From: UBA8079 sp049601915
GTDB lineage: Bacteria > Pseudomonadota > Alphaproteobacteria > UBA6615
Assembly (NCBI GenBank): GCA_049601915.1
Contig: JBMYRB010000001.1
Span: 372,001 to 436,000, forward strand
Reading direction: 5' to 3'
Length of the DNA: 64,000 nucleotides
A program made the translations under genes and the position numbers. The notes under the pieces were generated by a model. That model searched no databases. It was given only the letters and a program-made list of their open reading frames with translations, and was not told the origin of the DNA. This document shows positions 26,084 to 34,465 of the stretch, in pieces; positions within the stretch are counted from its first letter, which is position 1, and each line of letters begins with the position of its first letter.

Positions 26084-26887
26084 CTACGCAGGCCTTGCGG
26101 TCCCCAAAGTCATCTCGGGATCGCCTTCCGCGATCAGCCCGTCGCGCACCTTGGGCATCGTCAGGTCGATATCCGTCACGGGAAGCCCGTGGGTCGGCGC
26201 GATGACGTCAACGCCGAGCTCTTGCATCAGGGCTTCAAGCTTGTCGACATAGATGTTCATGTCGGTCGTCGTCGTCCAGAAAAGCGCCCGCTCGGCAAAT
26301 ACCGCCAGCACATCCTTGAGGTCGAGCGACGTCGCCTCCTCGGCCAGCAGCCCACAATGGCCGTCCCAGTGATAATGGCTGTAGGCGAACCCGTCACCGG
26401 GGAAGAGGCATTTCGCCGTCGTGTCGAAGCCCCATAGCGATGTTCGCAAATCACGGATCAGCGGCTCGACGGCGACAAACTTGCGGTCGCCGAGATCGAT
26501 CTCGTCGCCCACCTCCATCGGCATGAGGCGGACCGCATGCTGCGGGAACGCCAGATGATAGTCGGCGACATCGCCGTGCACCGTGATGTCGGGCCAATTC
26601 TGGAACACCCGGCCGAGACCGCCCGAATGGGGCGTTTCCTGGTGCGTGATAAAGAGATACTTGAGCGGTGCGCGATCCGCTGTCAGCAATTGGATCATCT
26701 GACGCTCGATCTCTGGAAAGTCCTTGGGGTGCCCGGTCTCGACCAGCATTGAGGCTTCGCTGCCACACACCAGAAACGCCGCATTGTAGGAATGATAGGC
26801 CCGGCCCTGATATTCCTGCTCCAGGCAGTCCCCCAGCCAGAACACCCCCGGGGCGATCTCGCGGGGAAGTGGGTTTGATCGATGCAT
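26084..26887 (-). CDS. Metallo-beta-lactamase-fold protein with altered metal motif, copy 1
   Basis: A 267-residue protein with strand order and motifs recalling the flavodiiron-type MBL domain. It has FLVCGSEASMLVETGHP, then THQETPHSGGLGRVF (about residues 79-93) where HxExDH would be expected, later CLFPGDGFAYSHYHWDG, and DVIAPTHGLPV near the end. His and Glu of the first motif survive, but the central Asp is Pro, so full di-metal binding is doubtful. No flavodoxin domain follows. It lies 11 bp downstream of MBL copy 2. Confidence 0.82.
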   Translation of the reverse strand: MHRSNPLPREIAPGVFWLGDCLEQEYQGRAYHSYNAAFLVCGSEASMLVETGHPKDFPEIERQMIQLLTADRAPLKYLFITHQETPHSGGLGRVFQNWPDITVHGDVADYHLAFPQHAVRLMPMEVGDEIDLGDRKFVAVEPLIRDLRTSLWGFDTTAKCLFPGDGFAYSHYHWDGHCGLLAEEATSLDLKDVLAVFAERALFWTTTTDMNIYVDKLEALMQELGVDVIAPTHGLPVTDIDLTMPKVRDGLIAEGDPEMTLGTARPA

Positions 26888-26898
26888 GATGGCGTCTC

Positions 26899-27837
26899 CT
26901 ACCGTTCGAGCCCGCGCGGCACATAAGCGGGTGCGATCTTCGTTCGATCAAGCTGATCAAGGACGTCATCGAGCACTTCGAACTGTTTGTCGACATGCTC
27001 TCGTCCGTTCAGGATGGTGCCGTAACCCGGCGCGATCGTCTCGATGTCGAACCGCTCATAAACTTCGGCGACCGCCTTGCGGATGGGCGACATATTCGCA
27101 CCCTCGATCCACCAGTAACGGGTATTCAGAAGGAAGGAACGTACGAACGGAAAATCGGTGACATCGTCCTCCTCATTGCTACCCAAAAGCCAGGGGCCAT
27201 CCTCCCGGTCACTCCAGATGTGGCTGAACATATCGGAAGAAAACAGGGTTTTCGATGCCTCGTCATATATCCATCGCGTGCTGATCAGACGGATCGGCGC
27301 ATTCAGAACATCAACGATCCGCGCCGAACCCAGGTCGACGCGCGAGTGCTCGCCACGCCCAATGAGGGTCGTCTTGAGAATTGGATTCCGGTCCTCCCCG
27401 CGCAAGGTCTCGAACTCGATCCAGTCTTCGATATCCGGCACGTTGGAGAAGCACTCGACGACATTGAACCTCTTGGCAATCGCCATCGCGTTGGACACCG
27501 ACATGAACTCGTTGATCCGCAACGGGAACAAGGAGAGCGGCGTCTCCGGTTCGATCAGACGACCGAGTTGGTCCAGGATCTCCGCCTCATGCGCCGTATA
27601 GCCGGTATCGAGCAGCATCGCCCGATCCCCTTCTGTCAGGAGATAGCAATTGGCGACCGAGTAACCGCGCGCACTCTCGGGATAGGCGCTGATGCGCCCA
27701 TTCAGTTCGAACGTGTTCTGCAAGGCAAAGACCTTGCCGGCACACAGTTCCAAAATGCCGTTATAAGCTATGACACGCCTCCCACTTCCAGATGTTCTCC
27801 GGTCGTCTGGCATACAGGCCCGCCTTCCGGCGGGCAC
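26899..27837 (-). CDS. Metallo-beta-lactamase-fold protein with lost metal motif, copy 2
   Basis: The open frame encodes 312 residues; the first about 20 (RRACMPDDRRTSGSGRR) look non-family. The real start may be the Met at 27813 or an alternative codon near LELCAGKVFALQNTFELNGR. MBL-fold landmarks are SVANCYLLTEGDRAMLLDTGY, ISTRWIYDEASKTLFSSDMFSHIW and IAPGYGTIL. The position of the HxHxDH loop is occupied by FPLRINEFMSVSNAM, which lacks all the usual histidines. With copy 1 it forms a pair of MBL relatives that may work together or have non-hydrolytic roles. Confidence 0.8.
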   Translation of the reverse strand: MPAGRRACMPDDRRTSGSGRRVIAYNGILELCAGKVFALQNTFELNGRISAYPESARGYSVANCYLLTEGDRAMLLDTGYTAHEAEILDQLGRLIEPETPLSLFPLRINEFMSVSNAMAIAKRFNVVECFSNVPDIEDWIEFETLRGEDRNPILKTTLIGRGEHSRVDLGSARIVDVLNAPIRLISTRWIYDEASKTLFSSDMFSHIWSDREDGPWLLGSNEEDDVTDFPFVRSFLLNTRYWWIEGANMSPIRKAVAEVYERFDIETIAPGYGTILNGREHVDKQFEVLDDVLDQLDRTKIAPAYVPRGLER

Positions 27838-27859
27838 CCGCTGATTTGTCTTCTATATC

Positions 27860-28918
27860 CTATTCAGCAGCCAGCGGGTTCGATGTGTCATTGCGTGGCA
27901 GCGAGACCGGCTCGCCCCGCTCGGCCGAGAGGTCGGCCGCGGTGTAGACGTCCATCACTTCGCGCGCCTCTGAAGGCTTCACCATCACCGGGCGATCATA
28001 GACAATCGCCTCGATAAAGTGGTCGGTCTCGGCCTTCATCGGGCCGGCGAACACATGATCGACCGGCTCGCCCGGCATCGTCGACATCGGATACTGGATA
28101 CCGTCCTTGACCGTGTTGAATTGCACCTCTTTGTGGGTGTCGTCGATGGTCAACGCGCCGTCGGTGCCGATAACCTCGATCCAGCACTGGGAGTAGTTCT
28201 TGTAGCCCAGCGGCAGGATCCAGCCCGCACCCACCGTGATGGTGGTGCCGTCATCCATCGTCACCATGATCCACTGATGGTCGGGCGTGTCGCTGTCGCG
28301 GGCGAACAGCTTGCCGGACTGCTGCGAATAGACCCGGACGGGCTTGCGCGGGCGCAAACACCAGAGCAGGAAATCGAGATCGTGGGTCGCCTCCATGGCG
28401 GCCGGCGACATCTTCGTGCGCCCGGTGATCTTGTCGCCCAGTTCGCGGGTCACATTGCGGCTGACAAGGCAGGTGACCGGCTCACCGATCGACCCATCCT
28501 TCAGCGCTTTGTGGACAAAGGCGAACTTCGGCTTGAAGCGCTGGGAATAACCAACCGAGAGCTTCAGGTTTTTCTTCTCGGCGATGCTGATGACCTCGTC
28601 GGCCTCTTCCATGGTCGAGGAGATCGGTTTCTCGACGAAGACATGCTTTCCGGCCAGGAGCGAGTCCCGGATCATCGGGTAATGAGTCGATTCCGGCGTC
28701 GCGGAGATGAAGATCGCATCGACCGCGTCGTTAGCGAGAATCTGCTGGTAATCATCCGTGGTGGAAGTCGGATTGGTCTCGCCGGCCACGACCGCGAGCC
28801 GTTCTACGTCGATCTCGGCCAAGTGCAATTCGTTGACCAGCGGGTTAATCGCGCATGCGTTTGCGCGAATGCCGCCGCACCAGCCCGGCCCGATAACCCC
28901 AACATTGATTTGCTTCAT
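27860..28918 (-). CDS. Gfo/Idh/MocA-family NAD(P)-dependent dehydrogenase 2
   Basis: A 352-residue enzyme that starts MKQINVGVIGPGWCGGIRA (Rossmann loop). It contains the catalytic EKPISSTMEEAD motif, SVGYSQRFKPKFAFV and the substrate-domain strand MVTMDDGTTITVGAGW. It is of the same subfamily as dehydrogenase 1 at the other edge of the block (shared GYxQRF and MDDGT signatures) but clearly diverged. ATG 28918 is preferred to one six codons earlier. It is the first gene of the five-gene minus-strand operon. Confidence 0.88.
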   Translation of the reverse strand: MKQINVGVIGPGWCGGIRANACAINPLVNELHLAEIDVERLAVVAGETNPTSTTDDYQQILANDAVDAIFISATPESTHYPMIRDSLLAGKHVFVEKPISSTMEEADEVISIAEKKNLKLSVGYSQRFKPKFAFVHKALKDGSIGEPVTCLVSRNVTRELGDKITGRTKMSPAAMEATHDLDFLLWCLRPRKPVRVYSQQSGKLFARDSDTPDHQWIMVTMDDGTTITVGAGWILPLGYKNYSQCWIEVIGTDGALTIDDTHKEVQFNTVKDGIQYPMSTMPGEPVDHVFAGPMKAETDHFIEAIVYDRPVMVKPSEAREVMDVYTAADLSAERGEPVSLPRNDTSNPLAAE

Positions 28919-29068
28919 GTTCCATCCCCAAGACACAGTGACCGCAGTTCCCCTCCAGTGGTGGCGGGATCGATCTTATATAAGACACCGGCACAGTAGC
29001 CGTGCCTCCGAAAGTACACAATACGATGGGGCGGATGATAGAGCGATTTTACCTTCGCCCGGCCCGCG

Positions 29069-30820
29069 CTAGGCAGCCGCGGGAAACTCGACCACAAATC
29101 GGGCACCGGCAACCGGCCCGCCGGGGCTTCTTCGGTTCTCCGCCCAGACCCGCCCGCCGGCGGCCTCGACGATCTGGCGCGAGATCGACAGCCCGAGGCC
29201 CGAATGGGTGCCGAACTTCTGTTGCTCGCCGTCGGGTCCCTCGGTTGGCCGATCGGAATAGAACCGCTTGAAGATCGATTCCAGGTTGGCCTCGGGAATG
29301 CCGGGGCCCTGATCATCGACAGTCACGGTGACCAGGTCGCCTTGGCGACGCACGTGCCGTTTCGCCGCGACAATGATCTTGCCGTCTCGGGGACTGAAGG
29401 ACTGGGCATTGGCGATGATGTTGCGGAACACCTGGCCGAGCCGGTCCTCGAACGCGCAAACCGAAAGGTCGACGCCCGGCTCGAGATCGAGCACGATATC
29501 GGTGCCCGGCGTTACGGACTGAATATCCACAAGCGCACCAAGCGCAACACGCAAATCGATCTCCGTTGGCGGATCGCGGCTCAGTTCTGCATCCAGCCGC
29601 GAGGCATCCGAAATATCACTGATCAGCCTATCGAGGCGCGCGACATCGTCGAGGATGATCGACATCAGTTTCTTCTGCTGCGCGGCATCCTCGACCCGCG
29701 CAACGGTTTCAACGGCGCTGCGCAGCGACGTGAGTGGATTTTTGATCTCATGAGCGACATCGGCGGCAAACCTCTCGATCGCATCCATGCGCAGCCACAA
29801 CGCCTCGGTCATGGCCCCCAGGTCACGGCCCAGATCACCAATCTCATCGCGCCGGTTCGCAAAGTCCGGCATCGTCACGTCACGGCCCGACCCGCTGCGC
29901 ACGCGTTGCGCCGCCACGGCCAACCGCCTCAGCGGCCGGGCAATGGTCGCCGCCAAATACACCGAGAGCAGGATCGTTACCGCGAACGCCACACCGAAAA
30001 CCTGCAAAATATCGATGCGAATCGCCCGCATGGCGCGTTCGATCTCACCGCTGCCGCGCGACAGCATTAGCGCACCTACGACCTGGCGGTATCGTTGAAT
30101 CGGGACCGAGACGGAAATCACCATGCCGCCGGTCTCGTGCCGGCGAACTGCGGCCCCCTGTATTCCCGCAAGTGCCACTGTGACTTCGCGAAAGTCATTG
30201 GCCCGTTGTGGTATCCGTTCCTGGTAGACCGGCAGTTCGCCCTGTCCGGGTAGCCAGTCCAGGAGTGCTTCGAACCGGTCTTGTAGCCAAACCCATGGCG
30301 CGAACCCTTTGGGCGGCGGCAAGGTCTGCACACGCACCGGGCCGCGTGCGCTTCGCAACGATTGAGTATCGGTGATCATCACGCCATTGCCGATAAACAG
30401 CCGCGCCCGGTTCTGGGTCGGTTCGGTCAGGCGCCGCAGCATAAGGCTCGCGCGCCCCGGGTCGATCTGTTGTCCCACACCGGGCGCCACAAGCACGGCG
30501 CCCGCACCGATCGCCCCTGCGAAAATTTCACCCTGCACGCGAAGGGCCTCGATCTCGGCGTCGATCAGGCTTTCCTGATACTGGTCGAGGAAGAAGAATC
30601 CGCCCACGGGCACCGCAAGCACCAGAAGATTGATCGCCAGAATACGCCGGGCCAGTGATGTCGAAGGTCGGCGGCGGCGCAGCCAGGCCCACAGAACACG
30701 CGCCCGCCCGATACGCCGCACAGAATCTTCCAGCGCCCCGCCATCGCGCGATCCAGCCGTCTCGGCAGAGTCGCGTTTGACACGGAACAACCGATTTCCG
30801 CTGCGGGCGTCGAGCGTCAT
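29069..30820 (-). CDS. chvG: Envelope-stress sensor histidine kinase ChvG/ExoS type
   Basis: Senses acid or envelope signals in Rhizobiales relatives and phosphorylates ChvI. In the 583-residue product, TM1 (about residues 58-80, RILAINLLVLAVPVGGFFFL) is followed by the long periplasmic stimulus domain, TM2 (VFGVAFAVTILLSVYLAATI) and HAMP (RPLRRLAVAAQRVRSG). HisKA has FAADVAHEIKNPLTSLRSA. The ATPase N, G1 and G2 boxes are NIIANAQSF, DQGPGIP and GTHSGLGLSI. The ATG at 30818-30820 follows a GGGGGAAAG site and is preferred to one 28 codons upstream. The gene is separated from hprK by the accessory block. Confidence 0.92.
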   Translation of the reverse strand: MTLDARSGNRLFRVKRDSAETAGSRDGGALEDSVRRIGRARVLWAWLRRRRPSTSLARRILAINLLVLAVPVGGFFFLDQYQESLIDAEIEALRVQGEIFAGAIGAGAVLVAPGVGQQIDPGRASLMLRRLTEPTQNRARLFIGNGVMITDTQSLRSARGPVRVQTLPPPKGFAPWVWLQDRFEALLDWLPGQGELPVYQERIPQRANDFREVTVALAGIQGAAVRRHETGGMVISVSVPIQRYRQVVGALMLSRGSGEIERAMRAIRIDILQVFGVAFAVTILLSVYLAATIARPLRRLAVAAQRVRSGSGRDVTMPDFANRRDEIGDLGRDLGAMTEALWLRMDAIERFAADVAHEIKNPLTSLRSAVETVARVEDAAQQKKLMSIILDDVARLDRLISDISDASRLDAELSRDPPTEIDLRVALGALVDIQSVTPGTDIVLDLEPGVDLSVCAFEDRLGQVFRNIIANAQSFSPRDGKIIVAAKRHVRRQGDLVTVTVDDQGPGIPEANLESIFKRFYSDRPTEGPDGEQQKFGTHSGLGLSISRQIVEAAGGRVWAENRRSPGGPVAGARFVVEFPAAA

Positions 30821-30924
30821 TCTTTCCCCCGGGTCCCTGGCAGGCCCCGTTCCTGCATTCGCGGCAGGTGGTTGACGGATTGCGTCACCCTGTTGCCGCC
30901 CCATCTGATCGGGTCGACCCCGAA

Positions 30925-31620
30925 TCAGGCGTCCTTGTAGCGATACCCGATCCCATACAATGTCTCGATCTGGCCAAAAACATTGTCGACCCGCCGGAAC
31001 TTCTTGCGCAGCCGTTTTATGTGACTATCGATCGTCCGGTCATCAACATAGATGTTTTCACCATAGGCGGCGTCCATCAGCTGATCCCGGCTTTTGACAT
31101 GACCGGGCCGCTGCGCGAGCGCCTCGAGGATCAGAAATTCGGTGACGGTCAGGGTCACTTCCTCGCCGCGCCACGAGCACAGATGGCGATTGGGGTCCAT
31201 AACAAGGTCGCCGCGTTCAATCACGACATCTTCGTTTTCGCTGGAACTCTCACCCACATCCGCGCGGCGCAGGATCGCCCGGATACGTTCGATCAAAAGC
31301 CGCTGCGAGAACGGCTTGGTGATGTAGTCATCCGCCCCCATCCGCAATCCGAGGACCTCATCGATTTCGTCATCCTTCGACGTCAAAAAGATCACAGGCA
31401 TCCGCGATGATTTGCGCAACTTGCCGAGCAGCTCCATGCCGTCCATACGCGGCATCTTGATATCCAGAACCGCTAGATCGACCGGCGTTTGGCTGAGTCC
31501 GCTGAGCGCCTCATCGCCGTCGGCGTAAGTGTTGACGCCATACCCTTCAGCCTCGAGAGCCATCGAGACCGATGTCAGAATGTTGCGGTCGTCATCCACC
31601 AGCGCGATTGTCTGTGTCAT
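30925..31620 (-). CDS. chvI: Two-component response regulator ChvI type
   Basis: The 231-residue OmpR-family regulator has the receiver acidic pair DDD (residues 9-11), phospho-acceptor Asp53 (LAVLDIKMPRMDG), the Thr and Lys switch residues (FLTSKDD, TKPFS) and a C-terminal winged helix (LTVTEFLILEALAQRPG through DRTIDSHIKRLRKKF). ATG 31618-31620 gives MTQTIALVDDDRN, the standard start. It lies upstream of chvG on the same strand. The usual neighbour pckA is not adjacent; instead a SCO gene is divergent 238 bp away. Confidence 0.95.
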   Translation of the reverse strand: MTQTIALVDDDRNILTSVSMALEAEGYGVNTYADGDEALSGLSQTPVDLAVLDIKMPRMDGMELLGKLRKSSRMPVIFLTSKDDEIDEVLGLRMGADDYITKPFSQRLLIERIRAILRRADVGESSSENEDVVIERGDLVMDPNRHLCSWRGEEVTLTVTEFLILEALAQRPGHVKSRDQLMDAAYGENIYVDDRTIDSHIKRLRKKFRRVDNVFGQIETLYGIGYRYKDA

Positions 31621-31858
31621 GTCCGGAATCCCCTTTCGTGTGATCGAAACACGTCGAACAGCGGGAGTCGCCGTCGTTGGGACACGATCGTTGGGCATTA
31701 TGGCGCATTTGCGGCCCGATTGGGGCCGCTTTCGTATAAATTGAGGCTCGGTTTCCGGTCGGCCGACACGCGAATGACGGGACGTGAACGAAATTGTGAG
31801 CGATGTGCGACGGGGCGACGCATTGCACAGTTGAGGGCGCTCGTCCTTAATCCCGGTC

Positions 31859-32482
31859 ATGAATCGCAAGCTCCCCATGATCGTCGTCACCCTCGTCGTG
31901 GCCGTGTTCGCGCTCGGCGCCTGGCTCAACCTCAGGGTCGCCGAAACGCTGGAAAGCGCTCCGGTCGGCGGGATGGTGGTCAACGTCAACATTGGTGGGC
32001 CGTTTGACTTGATAGACCATACGGGCGCGCGGATGAGTGACGAGGCGCTGCGCGGAAAATACGCCCTCATCTATTTCGGCTACACCTTTTGCCCGGACGT
32101 CTGTCCGACAGAGTTGGGCGAGATCGCGGTCGCACTGGACGAGTTGGGCGAAGCGGGTGAACAAGTCACACCGGTGATGATCACCATCGACCCGGAACGC
32201 GACACACCAGAGATCCTGGCGGAGTATGTGCCGCTGTTCCATGATCGGCTGATCGGCCTGACCGGCACGGACGCGGAGATCAAGGATGTCGCTGAAAAGT
32301 ACCGGGTATTCTACCGGCGTTTCGAGGATCCGAGTTTCACCTACTATTTGATGGACCACACGTCCTTCGTCTATCTTGTGGATCCGAAAGGTGCCGTGGC
32401 CTCCATGTTCCGCTACGGCACGCCGCCCGAAGAGATGGCTGGCGCCATCCGCCAACACATGCGTGTACGCGCCGACAGCTAA
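31859..32482 (+). CDS. SCO1/SenC/PrrC-family copper protein
   Basis: Membrane-anchored thioredoxin-fold copper chaperone for the CuA site of cytochrome oxidase. One N-terminal membrane helix (MIVVTLVVAVFALGAWL) is followed by the metal motif FGYTFCPDVCPTEL (Cys78, Cys82) and the distal ligand His167 (YLMDHTSFVYLVD). Length 207 residues is normal. It is 23 bp upstream of a PCu(A)C chaperone, a well-known functional pair. Related proteins (SenC/PrrC) are often beside regB-regA; here that pair is about 20 kb away. Confidence 0.94.
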   Translation: MNRKLPMIVVTLVVAVFALGAWLNLRVAETLESAPVGGMVVNVNIGGPFDLIDHTGARMSDEALRGKYALIYFGYTFCPDVCPTELGEIAVALDELGEAGEQVTPVMITIDPERDTPEILAEYVPLFHDRLIGLTGTDAEIKDVAEKYRVFYRRFEDPSFTYYLMDHTSFVYLVDPKGAVASMFRYGTPPEEMAGAIRQHMRVRADS

Positions 32483-32505
32483 CCCCCGCATAACCAGAGC
32501 CCGTC

Positions 32506-33045
32506 ATGATCACCCGTATTGTATCCGTTTTTCTCGCGCTACTGTTCCTGGCTTCGCCCGCATTGGCGCATGAAGAGAAATCGGAGCATCTGACCATCTC
32601 GCACCCCTGGTCACGCGCAACCGCCCCCAGTCAGAAGGTCGGGGCCGTGTTCATGACAATCACGACCAACGGCAACATTACGGATCGATTGATCGGCGCT
32701 AAATCTCCCGACGCCGAGACCGTTCAAATTCATAACCACACCATGGTGGATGGCGTCATGAGGATGCGGCCGGTCGACGGTGTACCAATTCCCGCCACCG
32801 GTAACGCTGTCCTGGAGCCGGGCGGGTATCATGTCATGCTCATCGGACTCAAGGTGCCCCTGTTCGAGGAGACCGTGATCCCGCTGACGCTCCTGTTCGA
32901 GACTGCCGGCAGGGTTGAAATCGAGGCCGTCGTCGAGGCCGCGGGTGCAGGTGAGACAAGCGGCAGCGCACCACCAAAGCCTTCTGGCGATCGTGGCTCG
33001 GACGGGCATGCTGGGTCTGGTAGCCATGGCGGACATAACCGCTAG
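32506..33045 (+). CDS. Periplasmic copper chaperone PCu(A)C with His-rich tail
   Basis: The 179-residue product has a signal peptide (MITRIVSVFLALLFLASPAL, cleavage after ALA). The H(M)X10MX21HXM copper site can be read through IHNHTMVDGVMRMRPV and GGYHVMLIGL. The C-terminal 30 residues are an unstructured Gly/Ser/His tail (GHAGSGSHGGHNR) that could bind further copper. It works with the SCO protein just upstream to metallate cytochrome c oxidase (family knowledge). Confidence 0.93.
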   Translation: MITRIVSVFLALLFLASPALAHEEKSEHLTISHPWSRATAPSQKVGAVFMTITTNGNITDRLIGAKSPDAETVQIHNHTMVDGVMRMRPVDGVPIPATGNAVLEPGGYHVMLIGLKVPLFEETVIPLTLLFETAGRVEIEAVVEAAGAGETSGSAPPKPSGDRGSDGHAGSGSHGGHNR

Positions 33046-33094
33046 GGGTTATTCCCCTTGCGACATGGCGACGTTTCGGTAATCTCCGCGCGCC

Positions 33095-33817
33095 ATGAGC
33101 ATCGATGATCGAGACAAACCAAGCGGGCCACTGGTCCGGCGACTAATCCGCACAAGCCGGTCGGGAGTCCTGTCCACGGTCGATTCGGAAACAGGCGGCA
33201 CCCCCTACGGCAGTCTCGTACTGACTTCCTGCACGATGAACGCGAGCCCGCTCTTTTTGCTGTCCGATTTGGCGCGACACAGTCGAAATATCGGCGCCGA
33301 CCAACGGGTGTCACTCATCATCGGCCATCTCGGCCTGGATGCATTAAGTCAGACCCGTGCGACATTGATAGGGAAGATCGAGGCCAGCGACGACGCAGAC
33401 CAGAAAGAACGGTTTCTTCGCCATCACGGTGGTGCGCGCAGTCAGATCTCGTTCGGGGACTTCAACCTTTACCGTCTGGAAATTGATAGTGTGCATTTCA
33501 TCGCGGGTTTCGGCCGTATCGAAACCCTGCCAGCCGACGATGTGGTCCTATCAAAGCCAGACAGCGCAAAACTCGCGAAAGCCGAATCCGAAATTGTCGC
33601 GCATATGAACGACGACCATGCCGACGCCGTACACGCCTATGCAACCGAACTTGCCGATCGTCATGGTTTGGGTTGGACCATGACGGGCATTGATCCCGAG
33701 GGCATGGATCTCGCGCGCAACGATACCGAATCACGCGTGGATTTTGAGACCCTGGTCGATGGCCCGGAAAGCGCGCGTGCGGAACTGGTCCGACTAGCCG
33801 CATTGGCGCGCAACTAA
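33095..33817 (+). CDS. HugZ-type pyridoxamine-phosphate-oxidase-fold heme utilisation protein
   Basis: The 240-residue product has a split-barrel FMN-binding-like domain (about 10-150): LIRTSRSGVLSTV, YGSLVLTSC, PLFLLSDLARHSRNI. A C-terminal DUF2470 domain (about 165-235) has EIVAHMNDDHADAVHAYA, the histidine-rich segment that binds heme in HugZ proteins. Likely role is heme binding or degradation for iron supply. A strong Fur-type box follows 70 bp downstream, in front of the next gene, fitting an iron theme. Confidence 0.88.
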   Translation: MSIDDRDKPSGPLVRRLIRTSRSGVLSTVDSETGGTPYGSLVLTSCTMNASPLFLLSDLARHSRNIGADQRVSLIIGHLGLDALSQTRATLIGKIEASDDADQKERFLRHHGGARSQISFGDFNLYRLEIDSVHFIAGFGRIETLPADDVVLSKPDSAKLAKAESEIVAHMNDDHADAVHAYATELADRHGLGWTMTGIDPEGMDLARNDTESRVDFETLVDGPESARAELVRLAALARN

Positions 33818-33886
33818 CTTCACTGAATCAATAGCTTAGGACTGCCATAGCGGGAGCGGGGTTCATGCGTGCATTATTTGATTGAG

Positions 33887-33905
33887 AATGAGTATTATTC
33901 GCATT
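33887..33905 (+). promoter_or_regulatory. Fur box
   Basis: AATGAGTATTATTCGCATT matches the common Fur operator AATGAGAATTATTCTCATT at 17 of 19 positions. It is 38 bp upstream of the ATG at 33944, where promoter occlusion by Fur would act. Confidence 0.75.
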
Positions 33906-33943
33906 ACTATTTGCGCCCACACACCAAGTCCGGCGACCGCCCC

Positions 33944-34459
33944 ATGACCCAGATAAACGACCCCCCCGGAGATATGGCACCGCGATCCAGGCCAAACCGG
34001 CCGTCGGCCCGCGATTTGAACTATATGGAGCGTCTGGTTTTGCACGCGTTGCGCCAATGGGTCCAAAACCGGGCCCAATGGAGTGAAGTCGTCCTCGAAT
34101 TCAACCGGGCTTGCGGGCCGTGCACCGCGACCCGTATGTGTGACGCGCTCGACGAACTATTCCGGGACCTCGGCATTCATGCACGTCGTCACCTGCGGCT
34201 CTATCCACCTGTCTGCTGCCATATCAGTCGGGATGAAATCTGCATCCTGAACCTGCTGGCCGCCTATCAGGCCGGCGAGGTTCTCCACGCACAAGCCATG
34301 CTTCAATGGTTGGTCCCCATCACCGCCATCAGGAAGATCGGGCTATGCTCGAGGTCGATCGCACGCGAACTGTTCGAAACCGGATATATCCTGAAGTATC
34401 GGAACCATGGCGACTGTCACCAAGTCGACGGCCCTGGTTTACTGCGGGTTCTACATTAG
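33944..34459 (+). CDS. Conserved hypothetical protein under a Fur box
   Basis: A 171-residue soluble protein of no family I recognise. It has a Pro/Arg-rich N-terminal 25 residues, then a helical body (LNYMERLVLHALRQWVQNRAQW) with six cysteines (for example ACGPCTATRMC, PPVCCHIS, DEICIL, GLCS, DCHQ). The ATG at 33944 is preferred. An in-frame GTG at 33869 would put the Fur box inside the coding sequence and add an odd Tyr-rich leader. The CxxC motif and iron control suggest metal or iron metabolism, by inference only. Confidence 0.7.
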   Translation: MTQINDPPGDMAPRSRPNRPSARDLNYMERLVLHALRQWVQNRAQWSEVVLEFNRACGPCTATRMCDALDELFRDLGIHARRHLRLYPPVCCHISRDEICILNLLAAYQAGEVLHAQAMLQWLVPITAIRKIGLCSRSIARELFETGYILKYRNHGDCHQVDGPGLLRVLH

Positions 34460-34465
34460 ACGGGA

